Below, piece by piece: positions 1 through 45,670 of a stretch of DNA of 64,000 bases (position 1 is its first letter; each line of letters begins with the position of its first letter). Source of the stretch: Cristatella mucedo. Lineage: Eukaryota > Bryozoa > Phylactolaemata > Cristatellidae. The position numbers and the translations under genes were made by a program. The stretch is from NCBI GenBank assembly GCA_009760855.2, contig WPIO01000065.1:1450001-1514000 (forward strand), in the 5' to 3' direction. The notes beneath the pieces are model-generated. The model ran no database searches and had not been told where the DNA came from. It saw only the letters and a list, made by a program, of their open reading frames with translations.

Positions 1-476
1 GCCACTGCAATTTAAAACCAGAGTAACCTTCTGGGGGCCCTTGAAATTGTTGTTTTGAGCCTTTTTGAGCAATTAAAAAGTTAGAGCTTTAGATCTTGTC
101 GACGACCAGGTCTCCCACGACGAGTAAAGTATGGCAAACACTTGACTGTCAATTAGAAATCTAGCGTTGCCTGTTTTTGATCTGCTCGTAGAGGGTGGTT
201 GGCCACTGTCCTAGAGATTGTGTGGATCGGCTGGTGTGTGTACAGTGGTGAGCCACCTCTTCTAGGAGCGTCCGGGAGCCACTGCTGCCGCTGATATTAT
301 CGTGTTGACAGCAAGGAGGGTCATGCCCGGCGAGGGCGTTTGCTGCCGCTGACCGTGGCTGTACTGCACACGCCCCACAGCGGCCCCACTGAGTCTGCAG
401 AGCCTTTGCCGACTAAAAAGACTGAGTCTTTCTTTGTTCCTTGTGTGGCATGTTTATATAACGACAGATGTGTGTG

Positions 477-520
<44 letters not shown>

Positions 521-1383
521 TGTGTGTGTAGACATGTAGAGCAACGATAGAACAGATGTGAGTCACAAGGGGTTGGCAGCCTTGGGGTTATGCTTCAGTC
601 AGCTTCGACTGCAGGCCTAAACCTCACGGAAGTCAGCCGTCCCCCTGAAGCCGGATGTCAATATTGGCTGTTGTTCTGGGCTCCGCCGACGACAAGTTCA
701 GTGAATCACTAGACCGTGCACTCCTAACATGGCCTTGCTGCGAAAGTAGTTGTTCGTAAGCAACTATTGTTTCTCGGTTCCATGATAAGCCAGGGTTGAA
801 TATAAACTGCTCAAAATTAGCTTTAGTTTTCTTACTCTTTAGGGGTTCCGCGAAGCATGTGGACCACGTCGTAGTTTTTACAATAAGTCGGCTTGTAGTG
901 GTTGTAGCTGATTTTCTTTCTAGATTGTCTCATCAGTTAAATTCAAATTCAAAAAGTCAGCCAGTGCCCATTCTACTGTACTGGTGTACTGGCAAATTGA
1001 GAAGTACAGCATTAGACAGCAAGGGACCTGGGGTTTGCTATTGCTGCATTGTTGTAGCAGGAGTTCAAACTCACACCTTGTTCACGCGATTACCATACTT
1101 TTTATTTCTGTAGCAAGTTGATGCTGCTTCAGCTTTGGAATCAATCGCACTTCTGATTCCTGTGGTTCTTGGCTATGCGCTGCATTTAAGAGATGTGGCA
1201 ATGCCCTGCAATTTGGCCGTAATAGGAAATTCGGTTTTGTAACCACTTGTAAAGTGTATACTTTGTATGCCAATGGAAGCCGAGAGCCATGATTGATCGG
1301 TTGTGTGGCTAATCATTTTTATTTGGTTGGTGTTGTTTCATTCCTTGGGTGTCCCACTTTCATGACTCACATACACATCGCAG
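1..1383. other. Left-edge non-coding DNA, probably TAF1 intron
   Basis: No exon could be supported. The first TAF1 exon found (1384) begins mid-codon, so at least one upstream coding exon exists, either here or left of the window. The stretch holds a (GTGC)n tract near 474-530 and otherwise unremarkable unique sequence. Short ORFs here do not resemble the TAF1 N-terminus. Confidence 0.6.
474..530. repeat. (GTGC)n / (GT)n microsatellite
   Basis: About twelve uninterrupted tgcg units flanked by short TG runs. Alternating purine-pyrimidine with high GC is the composition prone to Z-DNA. Reading frames through it give only Cys/Val/Arg/Ala or Thr/His/Ala repeats and are not genes. Confidence 0.9.
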
Positions 1384-34859
<33,476 letters not shown>

Positions 34860-35915
34860 GTCAGGTGCTGTTGCTAAAAATTAAGTCAGATGTTCGTGCC
34901 TGTTGAATATCCAGACCATTCTTTAAGAGGAACTAGATGAATGTGTAGCATCAGCTGAGGTTATGATGCTTGCTAAGGCATGACAAATACTAGCTCCTGC
35001 AGAGAGAGCTATGCTGAGGACGAGATTCTGATTGGAATCATGTACAAATTAGTTAAGATTACAGTTTAGGGGTTTCAGATTTGAATTGTGTTTAATGTAA
35101 TTATTAACATTGCTTTTTCTTGTCGTTATTGCTTTGGCCGTGGCCACTTTTTTAAATGCAGCAGCACTTAATAGCCGAATTTTGTACTGGCCATGCGCTT
35201 CTGAGCTGGTTCTCCAATGGAGTATCCCTGCTGTTATGTATATTATTTCATTGAATTTAATAACAAGCACTATGTGACACGAGTGTTATTTTATTCTTGA
35301 AACGCATGCAGTCACGATTTTTGTCCTTTTTACGTTGGAAAGCAAAAGGCTTGGTTTCTTAAACAATAGAGCCGTTTGCCCTAGTGGAGAAACGTGTCTT
35401 AGCCTAGATGTTGCCTGCCATTGTTTAATATGGATGCTGTAGATCCCGGCTTCTCTTGCAACCGTTGTTTTTTTGGATCTTTAAGATGTAAGGTGATGCT
35501 GTGGCTAACTTATCAGTTCAAGAAAATCAGTGCTTCGGCAGTAGAGGCTTTTGTTTCGATAAGGCCATTTGGTATTCGACCCTCTGCTTATCCCCTTTGA
35601 TTCCTGCAAGTAGAGAAAACCGCATGTCCGTGGCCGAACTGCTTTGCCTAGGCTCGGCTGGTCATTGCGTCTAGGCAGTCCTCGGTGCTAAATACTCGGT
35701 CTAGGTCAATAATCCATGTCAATAATCAATAAGTCAATAAAAAAAGTCAATAATCCTGTCCATGCGACCTGCGAGGGTCGCATGGCAACGGGCCCGGAAG
35801 AGGCAGCCTCAGTCTGATAGGTACTCGGATGACAGGGATGAGTGCTGTTGGTCGGGATGGGGCAGGAGACCCTTTGGCTGGAAGGCTCGGGCATTGATCA
35901 TGCTAGGGGTTAATA
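34860..35915. other. TAF1 3' UTR and downstream DNA
   Basis: No ORF of interest. A local tandem of gtcaataa words at about 35706-35757 contains the only canonical aataaa (35736) and could act as a distant poly(A) signal. Otherwise unique AT-rich sequence. Confidence 0.55.
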
Positions 35916-36470
35916 ATAATAATAATAATAATGCACTTGATAAAGCGCCCTCAGATAACTCAATCTCTTTCTAGGCGCTTTACATTTGCTGCAAAGGGAA
36001 ACGCGATTGAATGGTGAATAATATCATGCTTGATAAACAACATGAATAACATGGTTAGGGGTGACATGCACAAAGTTACCATGCAAGTGTGGTTAGTGGC
36101 AGCATGCACAGTGTCAGCAGGCATAACCACATGAAGGACGAATCACAGGGGCCCACTAAATGCTGTCATAAATAAATGTTGTTAAGTTCTTTTTTAATGT
36201 GGTCAAGTCAGGGGATGTCGTGATGCAAGTCGAGAGTGAGTTCCGGGCTTTGGGAGCATACGAACTAAATGCATGGTCTCCAAAGGATTTGGGATTCTTA
36301 CGAGGTATTGGTAAACTGTTACATTCCGAAAAGTGGGTGGTACGATGCTGGGTGGTACGGCCTGGTGGGAGTAGATCTGAGAGATAGGCTGGAGCCAAAG
36401 AATGAAGCGACCTAAAAGTGAGCGACAAAACCTTTAAGTCGATCCGAAGATCAGTGCTATGCAAATGAAT
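35915..36470 (-). mobile_element. LINE (CR1/L2-like) 3' fragment, antisense
   Basis: A (TAA)n run, then the tail agcgccctcagataactcaa.tctctttctaggcgctttac, the 3' UTR and antisense coding remnant (RIDLKVLSLTFRSLHSLAPA, SFGDHAFSSYAPKARNS). 5' truncated, with some frameshifts. Confidence 0.88.
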
Positions 36471-38000
36471 TATTTTTTGTAATATTTTTTATTTTTTAAT
36501 TATATTATTTATTTTTTGTGCCGTAACGGGTGTTTTGTTGCATTCCATATACAGACGTGCAGACGTCTTGGTTGAAGATTTTTCTGAAGCCACGGTCAAA
36601 ATGCTTAAACATTCCATGCTCAGGGACTAAGCGCCTCAATAGAACTCGAACCGTCGACCAGCTGTTGCTTTGGTCGAGAGCTGCATGCGAGACGCCCCCG
36701 TGGTTTGATCGGTTGGCTGTTACAACTGTGTTACGGCTGTTACAACTAGGAGGCTTCAACTAGAAGCTGCTTCTCCTTCACTGCAGCCGGCCGATGCGTC
36801 TCCTCCCCATGCTATGGTGACGTTGTAGCCCAAACCATAAACTATGTTGTAGTAGCCCAAACGAGAGGAAAATCGGCGTCGACTTAGGAGGAAAGTTGAT
36901 AGAATCAATGCTACTTAAAGTAAAATGTATACTATTGACTCTCCTCTTACAGAGATGCTATGGCTGAATTTTGAGCTTGGCATAGCAGAACAATCACTCC
37001 AGGGCTGCTCGCTATTTTGGAGCGCGCCACCCTGCATAAAGGGGGGCCAGCAACAAACGAACCTGATGCAGCGGACGCCCCTTGTTGGATCTTTATTATA
37101 CTACTAAGCTACCCTACATAACCAGAGCACATGAATACTAGAAAGCAGGTGGTAGAAACCGACTGCACTACTGGACAAGTAGCTTAAGTAACACGCAAGC
37201 AATATGTCAGGAAATCGAACTCGAGTACCATTTCTCCGTAGACCTGAGTTTTTCTAGGAAAGTGTGGCACTTGAATCTAAGAACCATCAGCCTGGTGTTG
37301 AGAAAGCCACGAGTTTGGAGATAAGAATAAGAAGATGGAATGATTGGCATGAAGAGAACTTTATTTCTTATATACTATTGCTTCAGCCCACTAATTATGA
37401 CAAGAGAAAAGCAAATTGATTAGAGAAAAGAAAATCCATCGAGATTGTATAGAACATCCAATAGTAGAAGCTACATTTGCTACTATGCTTTCTATTGACT
37501 GTTAATCATATGATCGTTGACACAAAGCCGCATATATCTTCGCGTCTGTGTCATGTAAAAAGTCGAGGAATCTAGCTTGTTTAATGTTGGTGCGGATGGA
37601 TTTGACCAGCAATTGCCCTCAGTTTCATGCTCCGGCCGCCATCGATTGAACTGTGTGCCCGGTAGCTTGCAATGTTTATTTTTAATTTACTTTGTGGTGG
37701 CTTCTGTGAAAATACCAAGCCTTACGTCGTCTGCAATAGCATTAGAAATGGACCAACAAATTTAAGCTCTACCGCGACATTGCTGGGCAATTCATTGCGA
37801 CGCTTTAAAAGGTGCGGTCGGTGCCTTACTGAGACAGACAGCAAGCAGTAGAAGCAACATGCTGACGAAGTTTGTTTGCTGAACAATGTAAAAAATGAAT
37901 CATGCTTATTATAAACTGTCTTAGTAAGCAGCCGCCAGTGCAATGACAAATAATTATAGTTTGGAATTAATGAAGCTAAGCCCAAAGGGTGGTGGCTTAC

Positions 38001-38142
38001 GTAGCGCAAGGAGAATGGCCTTCTGGTCCTACTTCCGCCGGATTTCTTTTGCTTAAGGAGTAGCCTCGTTATTGACATGGAGCTTGAGCCTAGCGCACCA
38101 GGCGCCATTGGCAATTCATTCTGCACCGAAAACTCCTTGCAG
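38001..38142 (-). CDS. Candidate exon, unknown gene (weak)
   Basis: The minus strand reads CKEFSVQNELPMAPGALGSS then SITRLLLKQKKSGGSRTRRP between an acceptor (cattgagcag) and a good donor (TAC|gtaagc). It starts with one base of a split codon and ends in phase 0. It could be a further 3' exon of the minus-strand coiled-coil gene or an isolated ORF. No family was recognised. Confidence 0.28.
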
Positions 38143-40932
38143 CTGCTCAATGACAACAGATACTAATTGACAGTTCTGACTTTTGACTCTCACGCTCACC
38201 TAGCCTGAGTCAGTGACTGGGTAGGCCAAGTAACTTCGGAATTTAAAGTCTGAAAAAATGGTGCTCCATAAAGGAACTTTTTTAGCAGCTATAGATGACG
38301 GGTTAGCCTATCCCGATAGCTGGGCCTCGCGTTTCCCTAAGCCACATCGGAGAGCGGAATTCTCCTTAAATAGTGCTCGGTACTTGTACCAGCTAGGTTC
38401 GGTTGGCTGGAACAGGATGGCTGTAATGCTGCAAGGGTCACCGTCTAGGCCTTGGTCTGACCTATGGCATGTGCGGTGACGAGGGGTCGCCGGGGTGCTT
38501 GGGTAGGAATGTTTGGCCTAGTAAGTCGTGGTGTTGGAGGCTCCCGGTCTCGCCGAGTTATGCGTCTGGATGGTTGCAGGCGTGCTCCGGCGATGCGGCC
38601 ACGCACTTAAGGCAACGAGTGCCCAAGGCCCGAGCGGAGCTGGATAGCACGCTCGTTGTTGTGACTTGTATATTCCGCGTTCCCCGTGTAGCGTGTTTGA
38701 GTTGGTGTCTTTCGGCGGAAGCTCTCAACTGTGGTGGACGTCGACTCCGACTAGCCAAGCAGTTACTCAGATAACCGGATCTTTTACGGCGAACGCTCGT
38801 ACTGTTGGAACGGAGTCGGTACAACGGCGGGACTGCAGAAGCCGACTTACCAACTAACACGTTTGTTCGCGCTTGCTGCGTCGTCTTGCGCCCCTTTAGT
38901 GTACTTTGTATAGGACACTCCCTGTAGACTTGTTTAGTTCCTCGTTGTTGTGGCGCCTGCGATATTATAAAGAGGTCTAACCTGACGGCCGCTCGTCCTA
39001 CCCAAGCTCAGCGGCATGGCGAGTGACGGCGTGGCCGGAGTACGGCGAGGCTTGGCGGGAAATAGCTTTTGACCCCTGGAACTCGGCTACTCCGGTAAGG
39101 CTATTCAAATTTGCTTCATCAAAGCATACATTGCGCAGCTACTAATGCACGATAGATCATTAACAGCCCAAATGTAAACAAATTAAAATGTGACTAAATT
39201 ACGCATTTAAGTTTTAAAAACAAATGAGCCGAAATTCTAAGTACGTGGGGCACCCTTCTCCCAAGATCCAACAGGTGAGGGTAGTGTTGATCCGGCACTG
39301 CCGCAGGCATGCTAACTCGAACATTTATATTGTGCCTCTCCTCTGTCCCTGTAGCTGCCTCTGTCTCACATTTTCTTCCGTAGAGGCAGAGAGGGAAAAG
39401 CCTGACTGACCCGATCCCACGACAGACGCGGATCGCTCTCCCCGAAAGTCCCAAGTCCAAACTCCCTTTAGGTTCAAGTTCATCGACTCGACAGTTGAAG
39501 CTCGCTTCCGGCGCCTGAACGACGTCGGAGGATCGCCAAAAAGGTCGGCGAAAAAGAGCGATCGGCCACAGCTATGAGGACAAGTCGCAGTCTGACTCTT
39601 TGTCTCGGGCTGTGACTTGAGAGCAGGCACTAGCTATCGTGGACGCTAGCAGTGCCTCAACAAGTTACTAAAGCACCGACTGAGGAGACCGCGCCTGGAA
39701 GAGACAGCGAGGCTTTCGAAGAGGCTTAACGGCTTAACAGTAGAGACTGACTACTACATAACATCATAACATGAGTCACATAACATCTAAACTCTGATGT
39801 CCTGCCTTTCGGCTGTGAAGGCAACAAACTGCGGGCGGGGGGGGGGGAGGGGGTTGTGGGACCAGTTGCCGATGTGTTATATAAAAAAGACAGTGGTTTG
39901 AAAGATCCTATGCTAAAAGAGACGCCAAGCATCTTGTGAGACAGGAGAGACGCTACGCTACGACTAGAGGCCTGCAACTGTACCAGCTATTCAAGCCTAA
40001 GAGTGCCATCGTCTTCATACCTGCCATCTTCGCCGAAAGTTGTTCGCCAAGCTTGGCTCGACCGCTACGTATCCGCCCGTTAGTCATTCACCAGACGTCG
40101 TCGTTGCACGTGACGCAGTACGGGAAGGCTTTTCACTTTCAAGGGTTGCCGATGTAGGGTTCGCCTGCGGCTTCTGCTGTTGTAATTAGCAAAGCGCCTT
40201 GACAGTATTGTACATGCCTCACATGGGGCCGATAGCTGACCCATTGACGCAGCCCAGTGGCAGGCCACTAATGCATGTTATATTTCGTGTCATCTGCTGC
40301 GATTGATGGCGCTCTCATATATGTGCCCGGTGAGAGTAATAAAGGAGAGTCTCGTTTACCGAGCGCGTGCGCCCGCTGTGTCTCCGTGAGATACCCACTT
40401 GAACAGCCACCGAAGATGCTGTCATACAACACCGTCAACAGCCGTTAAAGTGCTCACACGGAATATAGACAGCATGGCTTTACATTCAGCTCCATTTAGC
40501 GCTTCTAATTCAAGAACAGTTTTGATTCTTTACTTTTACCTGGCTTTTTGATTACGTTTGCACTGAGGCAGCTCTCAGGTTAGCCGCGATACTAGCCCTT
40601 GCCTTAGTGGGTCTGACTAGGGCACCTAGAGCAACCGTAGCGGGCGGACTAGCCAAGAAGAATTGGGTAGGGGACACGTTAGTTAACCGGGAGCGGAGCG
40701 AGATGTCAATTTGACAGCGAGATCCGCTCAGGTTAGAATGGAGCTCGGTCAGACAAAGAGCGGTCAGGATGTGGACCGACTACTTTACTCGATTAGACAA
40801 AGAGCGAAAGGATGGCAAGCTGGCGCATGAGCCATCTAATAAATTATAGGCAGAAGCGAATAGGCTGAGGACGGACACCGAGAGCTAGGGTCCGACAAAA
40901 TTAGCAGCTACGCTCTCAAGGTCTACAGGGCA

Positions 40933-40983
40933 CAGAGAGAGAGAGAGAAAGAGAGTGGGGAGAGAGAGAGGAAGAGAGAGAGT
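40933..40983. repeat. (AG)n-rich simple repeat
   Basis: Purine-only stretch of gagaga words with short interruptions. Confidence 0.85.
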
Positions 40984-41329
40984 ATAAACAATATGACTGA
41001 CAGAGCTCAGGGCTGCTATTTTTACGATAAACAACCTTCTGGGTTGTCACAATGTAGTAGCCATTGAAACTAATAGCACTTTATCCGCGAATAAAAATGG
41101 CGTCAAGAGGCAGATTGCAAAACAGGCAATCTACTGCAAAACAAGACCAGCACCTCATCTAAGATTGCTAGTGTGTATTGCCATTTTTTAAAGCGAACAT
41201 TTACACCTCGATATCGCACCTCGTTAATGTTATGGCTTACCCCCTCATCCAGTCGCAAGCCGACAGTGGGCCTCGTAGCCTACGTAGATCGGTCCCTTCA
41301 GTGGCTAATCATGGGCCATGAGCTTATTC

Positions 41330-41510
41330 GTGTTTGAATTAGCGTACTGGCCTAAGCACGAAACTTGTTTGCTTTTGCATGCTTGATACCGTGCATGCCA
41401 CTAACCCATCGGTTTGATTCTCTTGCAGTGAGTTGTAAGGCATCTGGATAGAGATTAACTTCTCTTAGGGCGCTTTACAAATGACTTATTATTAGTATTA
41501 GTATTATATC
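41330..41510 (+). mobile_element. LINE/SINE 3' tail
   Basis: gtgcatgccactaaccc (LINE 3' UTR-like), then ggcatctggatagagattaa.cttctcttagggcgctttac and TTATTATTAGTATTAG. Only the 3' end is present. Confidence 0.72.
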
Positions 41511-41689
41511 ATTAATTCAAAATCAAATAAGAACCATCAGGTAGACGCTAATGGAGGTAAACGTTCCAGGTATAGGTAGGATAGATATTACCGCAGCAGC
41601 TGGCTCTCGGCCTTCCTGATTCTCACGTCTCAGTGACATTTATTATAGCCTGGCTCAATCGAGCTGAGCTTGTAAAAAAAGTTAATCTC

Positions 41690-42275
41690 GAAAGCCTCTT
41701 GAACCTCTTCTGCTGCTATATTAACGAGGCTGTTGAATTAGATTATCTTATCTTCAGCTGGCAACAAAGAATTGTTGCCTGCAGAACTCGAACTCGCGAT
41801 TTGGGTGCCCCCCCCGTCTTAGCCCAGGGGTGAAACAACTCATTTGTATAGCGTGCCAAGAGAACATAATCTCTATTCAGGCACTTCGCATATGCCACAG
41901 GGCACGAGCCCACTTCCTCGGTTATCAAATGCATTCATCTTGACCTCGGTCGTTAAAGGCAAGCACCTTAACCACTGCATCAAACCAGTGGGCAAGGCAC
42001 TCGCTCTTCACGACTAGGTTGTGGGTTCGATTCCTGCAGTGGGCGATCCTTTACTGCCCACTGCAAGTAGCGGTGATAGCCATTAAGGCTTTTCTGTCGG
42101 TATGTAAATGAGGCTGTTAAATCAGCAAACCATTTGCAAGTAGGCAATAAATAATCGTCCACTGTAGAACTCGAACCCTCGACCTAGGTCGTGAAAAGTG
42201 AGCACCTTACCTGCTGGTTTGGCCCAGTGGTTAAGGTGCCTTTAACGACCGAGGTCAAGACGAATGCATTTCACA
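41690..42275. mobile_element. Cluster of about five SINE copies
   Basis: In order: a B-like antisense piece (41690-41825, box B complement agaactcgaactcgcg), an A-type antisense copy (41826-42000), a B-type sense copy (41995-42135), a B-like antisense head (42140-42215, agaactcgaaccctcgacct) and an A-type sense head (42216-42275). The orientations alternate and the copies abut. Confidence 0.8.
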
Positions 42276-42469
42276 GTGAATTCCAACAATGAAGATCCTT
42301 AATCAGAACCCTGTAGATCAAAACAAAAATTTCCAGACCTGATTTACACTATTTACACTACTCATAATCAAAAAAATATTGCGTGCAACAATCCTACTTG
42401 CTAAATAATAATGGTACACAGTTGATAAGCCTGCGTGGGGAAAGAATTCCCATGCACTCACCAGTTTAT

Positions 42470-42740
42470 AATAATAATAGTAATAATACATTTGTATAGC
42501 ACCCTCAAAGGACTTAATCTCTTTCTAGGCACTTTACATATGCTGTAAATGATGCATTATCAAATGAGTAGCGGTAACATGCACAGCATCAACAAGCATA
42601 ACATGATTAGAGGTGACATGCATAGTGTCAACATGTACAATATGGTTAGTGGTAGGATGCACAGTGTAGCATGCATAAGCACACAAAGAACGAATCACAA
42701 GGACCCACTAAATGCTGTGATAAATAGTTTTATATAAAGG
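42470..42740 (-). mobile_element. LINE 3' UTR fragment, antisense
   Basis: (TAA)n, tail tagcaccctcaaaggactta.atctctttctaggcacttta and 3' UTR (catgcacagcatcaacaagc, cacaaagaacgaatcacaag) ending in the antisense ORF end (gacccactaaatgctgt). Confidence 0.83.
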
Positions 42741-45582
42741 TATCATAATTTTACAAAAAACTAGAAATACAACTCGAAGTAGAATCGTGACATCAATCAT
42801 GAAAGAACTGTTTTTAATTAGCATGCAGGGCATCGCAGGAGCAATATGCACCAGGAATACTTCAGCGATGGCAGTGAGTTTAACAATGACACCACCACCA
42901 GCTCTGCAATGCATCTTTCACATATGCCGCGTCCGTGCTGCAGAAGTGGGCAGCAGGCGTTACTAACTGCATCGACCGGACGGTCTGGGAAAACATTATA
43001 CCTAGCTACAAAAAGACGAATCCGGTCCCACTATAGTCGGCATAGCAGCACTGAAGAGCATTCCTGCCTAGCTATGCACTGCACGGGCGAGCTTATGGAC
43101 TAGAGTACACGATGGTGTACAAGTCAAGCAACATATCGTTTGCAGAAATAAGTATCTAGAAGTCGGGGAACCAGATGTGATGAGCACAGATGGGGGAGGC
43201 AAAGTCCAAAGTGCTCCAGCTGCACGAGGGCAGATTGCCACTGCACGCAGGGACTGGCACTCGGTGAGTGAATAGAGTGAACTTCTGCTCTCAGGTCAAT
43301 TGTACCGAAGAGGAACTGCAGAGCTCTGCTAGCAGAGCAGCTCTTTGACTCTTTGCTGGCCGTCGTGTATGCACTCCATTTGCTGCTCCTGGTTCTTTAG
43401 TAGCTGCATCATAACTAAAAACCGAGAAGCGAAGCTAATCGCGATATTCGAATCGAACTGCTTTCACAGCACACAAAAGTCTGCTATAAGAAGCGAGCTA
43501 TGCCCGACGTTGAAGTAATTAATATAGCTCGCAAATCAATGGGAAACGGCACCACCCGGCAGTGATTGGCTTAAAACGTTGATTGGCGATAGAACTTGTT
43601 CGAGTGCTAGAGGTCGCTGTACCATGACAGGACGGCTGGCTACAGCAAATTCAGAGGCAGGCGACAGCTGCTTCGTTTACCAGGCAGCAGCCAACATTGA
43701 CAATAAATATGCCATGCATGCCGCCAGTGAATGCAGACCTTCAGCTTGCTCAGCGGCTGCTGCTTAGTGCTGGTGCCTGCTGCTTGCTGCTGCAGCACCA
43801 ACCGGCAGAGATAAGTGGAATGACCCTCGTATCCCAAAAACGAGTATACTATGCACAATATCGCGACACGACAAATTGCAGGCATCACACCAAGTGACCC
43901 GATGCCGAAAATCCAATGCGATCTATCGCATACCGTTATGCTCGGTCTTAAGATTACGACCCATCTTTGACAGCCCTGTGAGTCGGTCTTCCAGGTTCTG
44001 GCACCGCAAGGTTGCTTCGATTTGTAAGCTTCTCGATACAACTGAAAAACACGCTGGGCAAACTTAATACTCCACACCACTGTCGCCTGCAGGTGCAATT
44101 CGCAGGCACAGTCATATCACAGATGTCTACAGCAAAACATATTACTGCCAGCGACTGTATAGCTAGTGCTGTAGAGCATCATGTCAGTTGGGTTACCAAG
44201 TTTGTATGGGAACAGCAGTTGTACGATGACATAATGGTAAACCTATGCATTTTCTTGTACACAAGCGGGCACTAGTGGTCGACTACCCTCTGCTCGGTAA
44301 AAGACAACGCACACATAAAGCAGGGAGCGAGCATGGTATAAATCTGCAGATACACGTTTAGACAATACGTTTCATAACACAGTACAGGACTGAGCTACTT
44401 TTGAGACCAAGTACTCGCCTTTTGAGCTAGCCTTTCGCAAATGTGACACGTTGCAATCGATTAGATCTTCTTCAGATAAAGTAGAAGTGTCTAGTTCTCG
44501 TAGGCCTAAAATGTAACGGAATAAGAAGTAAAAAGTCAAGACAAATGATTGTATGATCAATGTCTCAGGTCTCAGATGCACACTCAAATTTGTATACAGC
44601 AGTTGTCTCGTGTACATACTTCTCTGTAATGTGATCTAAGTCAAAGCAGTTAAGGTATGTCGTGATCAACAGAATACACTCCTTGCTAAGAAGCAGAAGT
44701 GACAAGCAGTTGCTTAAGTAGTCGAATTAAGCAGTCGAATTCCTATCTAAAATTGGCAAGCAATAGCTACTGCTGCCAAAATTCTTCCAGCAAAATTACG
44801 CGATAACGGCTTAAAATCCACGAACCTGGTACAAGGAAGGCAGCTAGGTAGCAGGAGCAGCCAGCCATACCGCGCTGTGTGGTCTGCTGTTGCAGGTTAG
44901 TGTTCAGCTGGAAACTCAACTGCAGTTCATCCAGTAGTGGGGTTCACGACTAAATTACTTCAATTTTTGAAAAGTAATCTTTGATTATTTTAAGCACCAG
45001 CTGTGCTGACGTATTTTTGCATCGTTGCACAGAATTATAATAGTTCAAGCCAGTTAGCATCCCGAAACTGGAGCCCTAGAAAGGATATTACGAAAGTTCT
45101 AGGTAATTCCTGGAGATTGACTGACATAATGACTAGCTACACAAGCAGTTTTCTGAGCGACTGTATCAAAAAGTTGTGAAACAGGACAAACCAATTGCAA
45201 AGAACCTCGTCGGTGGTTACAGACTTGGCACCGACCACCAACCATTTCAGTTGGCTGTCTATTTCACATTGTTCCCACGAGCTCTTACTCATTTCTTCTA
45301 TGGTGTGAGCTAGGTTCACGCGGTCAGCACTCAACAGTTAGACACGTCACATTAGCAGGTGAAACGTTAACATTTCAACAAGATACACTGTCCATACTTT
45401 TTGCATAATTAGAATTATAAAAAGCAAGGGTACTCGCTAAATTTTCATTACACAATGTCTAAATATAGATTAGCGGAAGCTATTGCTAGTCAGATTATGA
45501 CTGAAAGCACCAGCCGAGTCACCTGACCGAGTGAAAATGCATGCAAGAAAAGCAGTAAGTACGACCTAGCAGCCACATTCAC
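42740..45582. other. Intergenic / 3' end region of the minus-strand gene
   Basis: The 3' exons of the minus-strand gene should lie in or left of this block, but none fits in phase. Protein-like stretches at 44093-44236 (+), 44425-44500 (-) and 45195-45334 (-) have partial splice signals and remain unresolved. Confidence 0.5.
44093..44236 (+). CDS. Candidate exon, unknown gene (weak)
   Basis: Between cgcctgcag and ATG|gtaaac the plus strand encodes VQFAGTVISQMSTAKHITAS then AVEHHVSWVTKFVWEQQLYD, with no stop. No partner exon or family was recognised. The opposite strand is interrupted by stops. Confidence 0.28.
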
Positions 45583-45670
45583 CTCGATGTTGAGCCGTCG
45601 ACCATCTTTTGCTTTGCCTACGAGATAACGACTCATGGACGACAGTTGCTGACCTAAAACACGAACAGAG
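45583..45670 (-). CDS. Coiled-coil gene exon (most 3' found)
   Basis: Encodes [20 protein letters not shown] and KDGRRLNIE. The first base completes a Ser codon split with the exon at 48192. The acceptor is attatcaaag and the donor GAG|gtgaat. A further 3' exon must exist but was not found. Confidence 0.7.

Larger units (their letters stand above)
36470..41330. other. Intergenic block, mostly unassigned
   Basis: No gene I can support beyond one weak antisense exon candidate (38001-38142). 38.2-40.4 kb is GC-richer, with a TATA-like segment near 38970 and an aataaa-containing segment near 40340. 40933-40983 is an AG-rich simple repeat. The rest is unique sequence without recognisable coding or RNA structure. 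Confidence 0.6.

Noticed and set aside
93-123. Possible 31-base exon ending at a gtaaag donor near the left edge
   Set aside because: Too short and without recognisable TAF1 sequence; not supportable.
43640-44098. 152-codon minus-strand ORF
   Set aside because: Composition is not protein-like and there are no splice signals or motif.
45195-45334. Minus-strand ORF (RVNLAHTIEEMSKSSWEQCE) as the next 3' exon of the coiled-coil gene
   Set aside because: It looks protein-like, but no acceptor gives phase 0 as required by the exon ending at 45583, and the donor is weak.
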